From Aphodosoma sp044433285 (GTDB lineage: Bacteria; Bacteroidota; Bacteroidia; Bacteroidales; Paludibacteraceae): a DNA stretch of 14,881 nucleotides. Below are positions 1 to 6,237 of the stretch, in pieces. How positions within the stretch are numbered: position 1 is the first letter of the stretch; every line of letters begins with the position of its first letter. Below the pieces are notes generated by a model. It was not told the DNA's origin. It ran no database searches and was given only the letters and a program-made list of their open reading frames with translations. The stretch lies in contig JAWXTU010000058.1 of NCBI GenBank assembly GCA_044433285.1, forward strand, positions 1-14,881. The letters run 5' to 3'. Position numbers and translations under genes: made by a program.

Positions 1-66
1 TACTTTTTTTACTATCCATGGCTTTTCTAAGCCTAATCCTAAGGCAAAAATATCTGTACTATTCAT
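1..66 (-). CDS. Transposase, ISL3-like, N-terminal 22 codons only (partial at window edge)
   Basis: The frame starts at ATG 66-64 and runs off the window with no stop. The 22 residues read MNSTDIFALGLGLEKPWIVK then KV, which looks like the start of ISL3-family transposases (short Asp-hydrophobic segment, LGL, then PW-V). The zinc-binding and DDE catalytic regions would lie outside the window. The start is only four bases after the end of a TATCTTTG promoter box, so the transcript would be leaderless or nearly so unless another start is used. Transcription from the abiE promoter would also run into this gene. The family call is from memory of N-terminal patterns and is moderate. Confidence 0.5.
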   Translation of the reverse strand, partial: MNSTDIFALGLGLEKPWIVKKV

Positions 67-70
67 ATTG

Positions 71-78
71 CAAAGATA
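71..78 (-). promoter_or_regulatory. -7 box of the transposase promoter (TATCTTTG)
   Basis: The minus strand reads TATCTTTG, an exact match to the Bacteroidota primary-sigma -7 consensus TAnnTTTG. It lies between the IS terminal repeat and the transposase ATG. No convincing -33 TTTG element was found upstream. Confidence 0.55.
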
Positions 79-89
79 GTACTTTTTTT

Positions 90-713
90 TTAATTACCCA
101 CACTAAACATTATAGAGCCAAATTCTTTCTCTACAAATGGAGCATTTGTATATACTTTATCAATAAGTGAGGTGATATTTACATTGGTAGTTGGTTCTTT
201 CATCGATCTGCCGCTTACTTCCACAATGACCTTAGTTTTGATATACGGTAGAGGTTGAAACGCAGATTGATATTCTATTTCTATTATTTCTGGATCTGTA
301 GTAGTAATTGCTGTTATATTTACGTGCACTTTGAATTTCGACTTGTTAATGCCATTATCGATTAATTTTTCAGCAAGATCAAATTGCAGTTTTTCTCTGA
401 CAAATGAACATGTAGCTCTGCGTAGTTTATCACTAATCTGTGTTTTTGAAAGTTCTCCTACAAGTCCAAATTCCTCTCTATCAATTGCAATATCTACGTC
501 TTCAGAGAATCTATTGATTAGATTAAAACATTTGCTAAGACTCGTTCCTCCTTTAAATGAGAGGTTATTAGCATATGATAAATCAAATAGAGCGCGTAAT
601 ACATTGGTTACCCACCAGTCTTTTTCAATAATTTGTGTAGATAAACCTATCTCATCTTGCACGCGACTACATATATCTATCTGGTCATTTTTGGGTAAAT
701 CTGTATATTTCAT
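90..713 (-). pseudogene. abiEii: AbiEii-type nucleotidyltransferase toxin, truncated by an IS
   Basis: This is the toxin half of a type IV AbiE toxin-antitoxin pair. AbiEii proteins are nucleotidyltransferase-fold enzymes. Visible marks are IEKDWWVTNVLRAL near the N-terminus, the nucleotide-binding GGTSLSK and the SEDVDIAI acidic motif (DxD), then KTKVIVEVSGRS. I start it at ATG 713-711, which overlaps the abiEi stop as ATGA; an in-frame ATG at 740 would add nine residues. The frame stops at 90-92 after 207 codons, whereas relatives usually run to about 270-300 and carry a conserved P-x-R-T-F-x-E-K segment here. The last nine residues (GSIMFSVGN) are encoded by the IS end that begins at 119. 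The fold is therefore incomplete and toxin activity is doubtful. Confidence 0.75.
96..119 (-). repeat. Putative terminal inverted repeat of the ISL3-like element
   Basis: On the minus strand the sequence begins GGCTCT at 119 and continues through TTTAGTGTGGGT at 96. It looks like the outer end of an ISL3-family repeat. The partner repeat is outside the window, so the match cannot be confirmed here. Confidence 0.5.
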
Positions 714-1309
714 AATTTTGTTATTATTTTTTTTATCCACGCTGGAGCTAGTTGAATATCGTGTTTATAAAGTTCTTTTGGTACTGTTTGTAAATGTTGT
801 TTGAGGATAACGAGGTGGTTATCGTTGTAATTATTATCTCCTATCTCCTTAAAAGCAAAAACAATCATTTGCATCATCTTTGATTGATATGCAAAATTAC
901 GCATCTCTGTTGTATGTTTAAATAGTATTCCTTTACTTTTCCCAATTGATATTTTTCTCCCTGATCCATCTGTAAGGAATATTGCATTGGCTACTACCTG
1001 AGTAGATAACCCTAGTAGATTTAGGACATACCCTCCTGTTGGTATTATACGTACTTTATCGCGTTTTGCAAGTGCATAGGCAATATCTTCAATACTTGGG
1101 TTGATATAAATATTATGCCATTTGTCAATTTTGGGATAACAATATATACCTTGTGCTACACGGATGAGCACAGAAGAGTTGGTCAACCGCATTAATGCTA
1201 AGCGAACAGCTTCTGGAGTGCCTATATTTGCAAATGAATCTGGAAAATAGATAGTCCCTCTTTCATTGCTATATATTTCTTCTTCTATTTGATTATAAAT
1301 ACTTTTCAT
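710..1309 (-). CDS. abiEi: AbiEi-type antitoxin / DUF6088 winged-helix regulator
   Basis: A 199-residue protein starting at ATG 1309-1307 (MKSIYNQIEEE). The N-terminal part has the DUF6088/AbiEi winged-helix pattern: GTIYFPDSF, then GTPEAVRLALMRLTNSSVLI and RVAQGIYCYPK, as in antitoxins that bind their own promoter. The C-terminal half (IIPTGGYVLNLLGLSTQVV, then FLTDGSGRKI) fits the AbiEi antitoxin domain. The frame is open upstream to 1480, but that stretch covers the nqr terminator, an operator-like inverted repeat and a -7 box and gives a low-complexity N-terminus, so the longer start is rejected. Its stop overlaps the abiEii start by four bases (ATGA), showing translational coupling. In the family AbiEi neutralises AbiEii and represses the operon. 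The gene looks intact although its toxin partner is cut. Confidence 0.8.
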   Translation of the reverse strand: MKSIYNQIEEEIYSNERGTIYFPDSFANIGTPEAVRLALMRLTNSSVLIRVAQGIYCYPKIDKWHNIYINPSIEDIAYALAKRDKVRIIPTGGYVLNLLGLSTQVVANAIFLTDGSGRKISIGKSKGILFKHTTEMRNFAYQSKMMQMIVFAFKEIGDNNYNDNHLVILKQHLQTVPKELYKHDIQLAPAWIKKIITKL

Positions 1310-1324
1310 TCTTAGTTCCCTTAA

Positions 1325-1345
1325 GGGGATTTCTAAAAACTCCCC
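1325..1345 (-). promoter_or_regulatory. Leader stem-loop upstream of abiEi
   Basis: On the minus strand GGGGA and TCCCC pair around a T-rich then A-rich centre (TTT/AAA adds to the stem). It ends 15 bases before the abiEi ATG. Similar small hairpins precede nqrE and nqrF. Function is unknown; an effect on translation start is an inference. Confidence 0.4.
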
Positions 1346-1364
1346 GATGAAAAAAAATAAATTT

Positions 1365-1393
1365 AGTAACAAATTTATCACATATTTGTTACT
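1365..1393. promoter_or_regulatory. Perfect 10-bp inverted repeat at the abiE promoter, putative operator
   Basis: AGTAACAAAT (1365-1374) is perfectly repeated in inverse orientation as ATTTGTTACT (1384-1393) with nine bases between. The minus-strand -7 box TAAATTTG (1370-1377) falls partly inside one arm. AbiEi-family antitoxins are known to repress their own operon by binding inverted repeats in the promoter, so this is the natural candidate site. Binding is inferred from position and symmetry. Confidence 0.55.
1370..1377 (-). promoter_or_regulatory. -7 box of the abiE promoter (TAAATTTG)
   Basis: The minus strand reads TAAATTTG, matching TAnnTTTG, about 60 bases upstream of the abiEi ATG. 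It overlaps the inverted repeat at 1365-1393. No clear -33 element was seen. Confidence 0.45.
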
Positions 1394-1405
1394 GATTATG
1401 TTTTT

Positions 1406-1443
1406 AAAAAAGGTTCGGCGCGCATTTGCGTCGAACCTTTTTT
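1406..1443 (-). terminator. Intrinsic terminator of the nqr operon, probably bidirectional
   Basis: AAAAAAGGTTCG (1406-1417) pairs perfectly with CGAACCTTTTTT (1432-1443). Inside, a G-T wobble and three more base pairs leave a six-base loop, giving a 16-bp stem. Both strands end in six T residues, so it can work in either direction. It starts 83 bases beyond the nqrF stop and separates nqr from the co-directional abiE promoter. Confidence 0.85.
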
Positions 1444-1525
1444 GTTTTGCTAGTTGAGCAATTAACTGCCTGTTGAGCATATAGTTGCTAGTTAGGTATT
1501 TTAGAGCTGATATACAGCCTTATAT

Positions 1526-2803
1526 CTATGCTCCGAAATCGTCGAACATCAAATTTTCGCGAGGCACACCAAGTTCGTAAAGCATATTTTCTACTGCTTT
1601 ACTCATCGGACCAGGACCGCACATATAGTATTCTATATCCTCTGGAGCGTCGTGGTCTTTAAGATATGTATCGTGAATTACGTTGTGCACAAATCCAGGA
1701 GCGTAGCTTACGCCAGCAGCATCAGCTAGTGGGTCTGGACGGTCAAGTGCAAGATTGAATTTGAAGTTAGGGAACTCTTTTTCAAGTGCAAGGAAATCCT
1801 CGAGATAGAACACCTCGTTCAATGCTCTTGCGCCATAGAAATAGTTCATCTTACGGTCGGTAATACGCAAAGTATGAGTCAAGTGCATAATTTGTGCACG
1901 TAGAGGAGCCATACCAGCACCACCACCTACCCACATCATCTCGTTTTTCGAGTCGAGTAGTGGGTGGAAATCACCGTAAGGACCAGACATCATCACCTTA
2001 TCGCCTGGTTTAAGCGTAAAGATATAAGATGAGGCGATACCAGCAGGCACGTCCATAAATCCGCCCTCTCTCTTCATCGGAGGAGTAGCGATACGCACTG
2101 TTAGCATAATACGGTCGCCCTCAGCAGGATAGTTAGCCATTGAGTATGCACGTATAGTCTCCTCTTTGTTTTCGCATTTCAAGCCAAACAAGCCAAATTT
2201 ATCCCATGCACCAAGATAATCATCACCGATAAGTGATTTGTCGATATCTTTGTCATAATCCATATTGAATTTAGGGATTTTGATTTGAGCGTAAGAACCT
2301 GGTAAGAAGTCCATGTGCTCACCAGCAGGCAATTCCACGATAAACTCTTTGATAAAAGTAGATACGTTTCTGTTTGATAACACAGTACATTCCCACTCTT
2401 TTACACCAAGTATCGATTCGTCTACTTTAAGAGCCATATCGCCTTTTACTTTTACTTGACAAGCCAAACGCCAGTTGTCTTTCACCTGTTTGCGTGAGAA
2501 GTGAACCTTTTCGGTAGGCAAAATTTCGCCACCGCCCTCAGGCACTTGACAATAACATTGTCCGCAAGATCCTTTACCACCACAAGCAGATGGCAAAAAT
2601 ACACCTTGTGTAGCCATTGTTGTCAATAGGGTACCACCTGCAGCCACATCAACCTCTTTTTCACCATTCATGGTGATTTTTACATTGCCCGACGCCACCA
2701 AGTAGCGTTTTGCAACAAGCAACAAAATCACTAGTAAGATTACAACCGAAAGGAAGACAACCAAACTGGTAGCAGTTGCTAATGTATTTATTTCTAATAA
2801 CAT
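1526..2803 (-). CDS. nqrF: Na+-translocating NADH:quinone oxidoreductase subunit F
   Basis: NqrF is the NADH-oxidising entry subunit; it passes electrons from NADH through FAD to a [2Fe-2S] cluster and on into the membrane complex. The 425 residues show one N-terminal membrane helix (about 12-31), a ferredoxin domain with cluster cysteines C74, C80, C83 and C115 (SACGGKGSCGQC, then WRLAC), an FAD domain with RAYS at 218-221, and an NAD-binding domain with GGGAG at 293-297 and CGPGPM at 395-400. It ends FDDFGA, as expected for the family. Length is normal. It is the last gene of nqrABCDEF, 51 bases after nqrE, with a small hairpin in the gap. The stop is TAG at 1526-1528 and the operon terminator follows. 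Confidence 0.97.
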   Translation of the reverse strand: MLLEINTLATATSLVVFLSVVILLVILLLVAKRYLVASGNVKITMNGEKEVDVAAGGTLLTTMATQGVFLPSACGGKGSCGQCYCQVPEGGGEILPTEKVHFSRKQVKDNWRLACQVKVKGDMALKVDESILGVKEWECTVLSNRNVSTFIKEFIVELPAGEHMDFLPGSYAQIKIPKFNMDYDKDIDKSLIGDDYLGAWDKFGLFGLKCENKEETIRAYSMANYPAEGDRIMLTVRIATPPMKREGGFMDVPAGIASSYIFTLKPGDKVMMSGPYGDFHPLLDSKNEMMWVGGGAGMAPLRAQIMHLTHTLRITDRKMNYFYGARALNEVFYLEDFLALEKEFPNFKFNLALDRPDPLADAAGVSYAPGFVHNVIHDTYLKDHDAPEDIEYYMCGPGPMSKAVENMLYELGVPRENLMFDDFGA

Positions 2804-2832
2804 ATTCTGTTTTTGTTTAGAGATTTATATTT

Positions 2833-2853
2833 GGGGATTTTTTAGCCCTCCCC
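2833..2853 (-). promoter_or_regulatory. Stem-loop in the nqrE-nqrF gap
   Basis: On the minus strand GGGGA pairs with TCCCC around an 11-base loop; it ends 29 bases before the nqrF ATG. It has the same outer stem as the hairpin before abiEi. It could insulate or tune nqrF translation; no function is shown by sequence alone. Confidence 0.35.
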
Positions 2854-2854
2854 C

Positions 2855-3499
2855 TTAAATATTCAAGCCTGAGAAGCAAAGGAAACCCAATGCCATCAAA
2901 CCTACAGTAATAAATGTAATACCCAAGCCACGTAGCGGAGCAGGCACTTGCGAATACTCCATTTTTTCGAGTATTGCAGCCAACCCAACGATAGCCAAAA
3001 TCCAGCCAATACCAGAGCCAAGAGCATAAACTATCACATCGCCCAAGCCTGTAAGAGCCTTAGGATCAGTTGGTTCTAGTCCTGTGCGTTGTTGCATAAA
3101 TAGCGCGCCACCCATTATGGCACAGTTTACAGCGATAAGAGGCAAGAAGATACCCAACGACGCATATAGCGATGGAGAGAATTTCTCTACAATCATCTCT
3201 ACCAACTGCACGATAGCAGCAATAACGGCGATGAAGATGATAAAGCTCAAATAACTGAGGTCAAGCGATGCAAACCCTTCGCCAAGCCAAGCGAGTGCAC
3301 CAGCTTTTAATACATAAGTATCTAGTAAGTAGTTAACAGGTAGCGTTATAAGCAATACAAACGTAACTGCTATACCAAGACCAAACGAGGTCTTCACATT
3401 TTTTGAAACTGCCAGGTACGAACACATACCAAGGAAGAATGCAAAAATCATATTATCGACAAAAATCGATCTAACAAATAAACTTAAAGCGTGTTCCAT
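2855..3499 (-). CDS. nqrE: Na+-translocating NADH:quinone oxidoreductase subunit E
   Basis: An integral membrane subunit of Na+-NQR, homologous to NqrD and to RnfA/RnfE. Its 214 residues are almost entirely hydrophobic, enough for six helices. C26 (FFLGMCSYLAVS) and C126 (AVNCAIMGGALF) lie in the two half-helix repeats that hold the membrane iron centre shared with NqrD in studied complexes. The segment LGIFLPLIAVNCAIMGGALF is typical of the family. It begins 63 bases after nqrD, the widest gap within the operon, and this gap holds a hairpin. Nothing unusual is seen in length or conserved positions. Confidence 0.96.
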   Translation of the reverse strand: MEHALSLFVRSIFVDNMIFAFFLGMCSYLAVSKNVKTSFGLGIAVTFVLLITLPVNYLLDTYVLKAGALAWLGEGFASLDLSYLSFIIFIAVIAAIVQLVEMIVEKFSPSLYASLGIFLPLIAVNCAIMGGALFMQQRTGLEPTDPKALTGLGDVIVYALGSGIGWILAIVGLAAILEKMEYSQVPAPLRGLGITFITVGLMALGFLCFSGLNI

Positions 3500-3514
3500 A
3501 TATTTTATAATTTT

Positions 3515-3544
3515 TATAGGAGATTTTCTAAAAATTCCCCTATA
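3515..3544 (-). promoter_or_regulatory. Stem-loop in the nqrD-nqrE gap
   Basis: On the minus strand an outer TATA pair extends a GGGGA/TCTCC stem (one G-U pair in RNA), with TTTT/AAAA inside and a TAG-type loop. The whole hairpin ends 15 bases before the nqrE ATG; its GC core ends 19 bases before. It is close in sequence to the element upstream of abiEi, including the shared TTTTTAGAAA core. Confidence 0.45.
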
Positions 3545-3562
3545 GAGAGTAACCTCTATCGA

Positions 3563-4183
3563 TTATTTTTCTTGTAAATCTTTATTAATTGCACGGTGAA
3601 CCCAGATAATACAGCCTACAAGGATAAGAGCCATAGATGGCATCATCATCAAACCATTGTTTGAATATCCCATTTCGTAGAAACTCTCTGGTATCACTCT
3701 CATACCGAGTAGCGTACCTGCACCAAATAGTTCGCGGAAAAATGCTACAATAATTAATATGATAGCATAACCCACGCCATTACCAAAACCATCTAAAAAC
3801 GATGCCCAAGGTTTATTACCCATAGCAAACGCCTCCAAACGACCCATAAGGATACAGTTTGTAATGATAAGACCGATATATACAGATAGTTGCACACTCA
3901 CATCATATGCAAAAGCACGAAGCACTTCTGACACAATTGTTACCAGCGTAGCCACCACCACGAGTTGCACGATGATACGCACGCTGTTTGGCACTGTATT
4001 GCGCAATAGCGAGATAACCACATTGGCAACAGACATAATGATAGTTACCGAAAGTCCCATAACCAATGCTGGTTCAAGTTCTGCCGTTACAGCCAAAGCC
4101 GAGCAGATACCAAGTACTTGAATTACAACAGGGTTGTTCTTACTTAGAGGACCAAGAAGTGCATTTTTTAGTTGTTCGTTCAT
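3563..4183 (-). CDS. nqrD: Na+-translocating NADH:quinone oxidoreductase subunit D
   Basis: A six-helix membrane subunit of Na+-NQR, paralogous to NqrE. The 206-residue sequence has the expected C27 (VLGICSALAVT) and C110 (IITNCILMGRLEAFAM) that with NqrE cysteines bind the membrane iron centre, plus the family stretch DGFGNGVGYAIILI and FFRELFGAGTLLG. Its ATG overlaps the nqrC stop by one base (TAATG), and an AAGGAGG ribosome-binding sequence sits within the end of nqrC just upstream. This is one of the few strong Shine-Dalgarno sites in the window and indicates coupled translation of C and D. Confidence 0.96.
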   Translation of the reverse strand: MNEQLKNALLGPLSKNNPVVIQVLGICSALAVTAELEPALVMGLSVTIIMSVANVVISLLRNTVPNSVRIIVQLVVVATLVTIVSEVLRAFAYDVSVQLSVYIGLIITNCILMGRLEAFAMGNKPWASFLDGFGNGVGYAIILIIVAFFRELFGAGTLLGMRVIPESFYEMGYSNNGLMMMPSMALILVGCIIWVHRAINKDLQEK

Positions 4184-4998
4184 TATTCGTTTCCTCCTTC
4201 TGTTTTAGATTCACATTCCGTTACTTCACTCTCAACAGCCACCTCTGTTTCAGTCTCTTCAGTTTCCGAAACTTCCGAAATCTCAGCAGCAACCTCTTCA
4301 GCCACACTGCAAGAAGATGTATTCATCAAGCAAAAAGCAGTATAATCCACAAGGCTCGATTGAAGCATCGCCTCAACACCTTTCGATGTTATAGTGCCGC
4401 CCGATAGAGCATCTACTTGATCTTGACCTACAGCCTTTTGTCCCACTTTCATAATTGCGATAGAGGCAAATTGACCATCTTTAATAATCTCTTTGCCTAC
4501 AAATGGATTTCTAAAGTTATCTGTTACTATGTTAGCTCCAAGACCAGGAGTCTCCGATGCGTGAGCAAAAAATACACCATATACAGTGTTGCGGTTGTCA
4601 TTCAGAGCAATATAGCCCCAAATTGCGCCCCAAAGTCCTTTGCCGTTCAATGGTATAATGTATTTTGTTGCACCCTCTACCTCAGCGATATAGATTGGAA
4701 ATTCACCCTCAGTCGCTCTGTAATCAAAGTCATCTACTGGATTGAGTTGTTTCACTGTTTCGCCCTCTGCATTAAGAATATTAAATTCTTTAATTGTAGT
4801 GGCATAAATTTCAGCAGCATCACCAGTCGATAGGTCGATTATTGGCAATGAACTTAGAATTTGCTTTTTCTTGTCGAGTTTAATATTTTCGTTCTGACGA
4901 CCTTTGAGTGCGCCCGACGTAATCGACAGAAGCAACGATACAATGACAATCATTATTGTCATATATATCAGCGTATAACTGTTTTTTGTAGTATTCAT
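4183..4998 (-). CDS. nqrC: Na+-translocating NADH:quinone oxidoreductase subunit C, with an acidic C-terminal tail
   Basis: NqrC carries a covalently bound FMN exposed outside the cytoplasm and hands electrons toward NqrB. The 271-residue protein has one N-terminal membrane helix (about 8-30) followed by an FMN-binding domain. The attachment motif is SGGTITS at 199-205 with T202 as predicted acceptor; family members usually have SGAT, so the third position is Gly rather than Ala. The FMN would be added by the flavin transferase ApbE, which is not in the window. From about residue 232 the protein continues as a Glu/Ser/Thr/Val-rich acidic tail of some 40 residues (SETEETETEV and similar) beyond the domain end, an unusual extension. 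It starts one base after the nqrB stop. Confidence 0.95.
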   Translation of the reverse strand: MNTTKNSYTLIYMTIMIVIVSLLLSITSGALKGRQNENIKLDKKKQILSSLPIIDLSTGDAAEIYATTIKEFNILNAEGETVKQLNPVDDFDYRATEGEFPIYIAEVEGATKYIIPLNGKGLWGAIWGYIALNDNRNTVYGVFFAHASETPGLGANIVTDNFRNPFVGKEIIKDGQFASIAIMKVGQKAVGQDQVDALSGGTITSKGVEAMLQSSLVDYTAFCLMNTSSCSVAEEVAAEISEVSETEETETEVAVESEVTECESKTEGGNE

Positions 4999-4999
4999 A

Positions 5000-6196
5000 T
5001 TATTTAGCGCGTTTTAGTCGTTTAGAAATATTATTTTGTACGATGCACCAGTCGATTAGGCAACCGAAGATATTCATAAGTAGAATAGCAAGCATCATAC
5101 CCTCTGGATAACCAGGATTTAATACACGGATAATCACTGCCATAGCACCGATTAAGAAACCATATATCCATTTACCGCAACTTGTGCGAGGCGATGTAAC
5201 AGGGTCGGTAGCCATAAACACAGCACCAAATGCAAAACCACCAAGTACTAAATGCATATACCAAGGAGTTTGAGCCACAGCCGTATCAGGACCAAATTGG
5301 TTGAACACGATACCCATCACAGCACCACCTACAAACACCGAAATCATAGTTTTCCAGCTAGCCACACCAGTAGCAATTAGCACGATAGCGCCCAACAAAA
5401 TCATCAAAGTAGATGTTTCGCCAATAGAGCCCGGTATTGTTCCGATAAATGCTTCGCAAAAACCGATTGGGTTACCTAATATATCAGTAAATCCAGAATA
5501 TGCACCAGTGTTATTAGCAATTTGTCCGAGAGCAGTTGCACCAGTAAAACCGTCTACAGCAGTGCCTTCCGACCAGCCAAACGAACTTCCTGTACGTACC
5601 CAAACCGAGTCGCCACTCATAGCCGATGGATAAGAGAAGAATAAGAATGCACGAGTGATAAGAGCCACATTAAAGATGTTGTAACCTGTACCGCCAAAAA
5701 TCTCTTTTGCAAAAATTACAGCAAAAGCCGTTGCAATTGCAATCATCCAGAGTGGAGTATCAACTGGCACAATTAGTGGGATAATAAATCCAGAAACCAA
5801 GAAACCCTCTTGAATTTCGTGTCCGCGCATTTGAGCGATGGCAAATTCGATACCAAGCCCCACTGCGTAAGATACCACCAAGATAGGAAGTACAGCAAGA
5901 CAGCCAAACCAAAATTCGTTCAATAGCGTGCTATCTTGTCCGATAGCCAAAAAGTGTTGATGTCCCACGTTCCACATACCAAATAATAGTGCAGGAACAA
6001 GAGCCAGAACCACCATAATCATTGTACGTTTAGAGTCTGTTACATCATGGATGTGCGCACCGCTTTTCTTTGCAGTTTCGTTTGGCACAAACAAGAATGT
6101 TTTGAATCCATCGTACACCGAGTGTAGCATTGCAAGTTTACCCCCTTCCGAGAAAGTAGGTTCAAACTTATCTACGATGTTTTTTAAAAATTTCAT
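5000..6196 (-). CDS. nqrB: Na+-translocating NADH:quinone oxidoreductase subunit B
   Basis: The largest membrane subunit of Na+-NQR, with about ten helices in 398 residues, belonging to the NqrB/RnfD family. It holds a covalent FMN: the attachment motif is GFTGATAL at 216-223 with T221 as predicted acceptor. In studied enzymes this subunit also binds riboflavin and takes part in Na+ passage and quinone reduction. Other family marks are GFIIPLIVPVDTPLW, FGGTGYNIFNVALI and FMATDPVTSPRT. It follows nqrA by 41 bases and precedes nqrC by one. Length and motifs are normal. Confidence 0.96.
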   Translation of the reverse strand: MKFLKNIVDKFEPTFSEGGKLAMLHSVYDGFKTFLFVPNETAKKSGAHIHDVTDSKRTMIMVVLALVPALLFGMWNVGHQHFLAIGQDSTLLNEFWFGCLAVLPILVVSYAVGLGIEFAIAQMRGHEIQEGFLVSGFIIPLIVPVDTPLWMIAIATAFAVIFAKEIFGGTGYNIFNVALITRAFLFFSYPSAMSGDSVWVRTGSSFGWSEGTAVDGFTGATALGQIANNTGAYSGFTDILGNPIGFCEAFIGTIPGSIGETSTLMILLGAIVLIATGVASWKTMISVFVGGAVMGIVFNQFGPDTAVAQTPWYMHLVLGGFAFGAVFMATDPVTSPRTSCGKWIYGFLIGAMAVIIRVLNPGYPEGMMLAILLMNIFGCLIDWCIVQNNISKRLKRAK

Positions 6197-6237
6197 ATTA
6201 TGCTTAGATATAATTTTATTAGTTACCGAAATGATTT

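Larger units (their letters stand above)
1..119 (-). mobile_element. End of an ISL3-like insertion sequence (continues off the left edge)
   Basis: Read on the minus strand, the element starts at 119 with GGCTCTATAATGTTTAGTGT, which resembles ISL3-family terminal inverted repeats (these typically begin GGCTCTT and contain a TAGTGTG-like core). Next come a -7 promoter box (71-78) and the start of a transposase reading frame (66 down to 1). The neighbouring abiEii frame loses its family similarity exactly at 119, consistent with insertion there. ISL3 elements usually duplicate 8 bp, so 120-127 (AAATTCTT) would be one copy and the other would lie outside the window. The family name rests on the end sequence and 22 residues of transposase; a related family is possible. 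Confidence 0.6.

Noticed and set aside
714..740. Upstream ATG of abiEii at 740
   Set aside because: It adds nine Lys/Asn-rich residues deep within abiEi; the ATG at 713 forms a standard ATGA overlap and gives a family-like start.
1310..1480. N-terminal extension of abiEi by 57 residues
   Set aside because: The stretch consists of the nqr terminator, an inverted repeat, a -7 box and a leader hairpin; its translation is low-complexity, and family similarity begins at MKSIYNQ (1309).
1447..1493. Direct repeats TTGCTAGTT (1447, 1485) and GTTGAGCA (1453, 1472) between the nqr terminator and the nqrF stop
   Set aside because: Short, degenerate in arrangement and without a link to any element; left as unexplained minor repeats.
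4417..4833. Plus-strand open frame of 138 codons inside nqrC, and similar frames opposite the other nqr genes
   Set aside because: They lie antisense to well-conserved genes, show no domain pattern and have no promoter or ribosome site; they are shadows.
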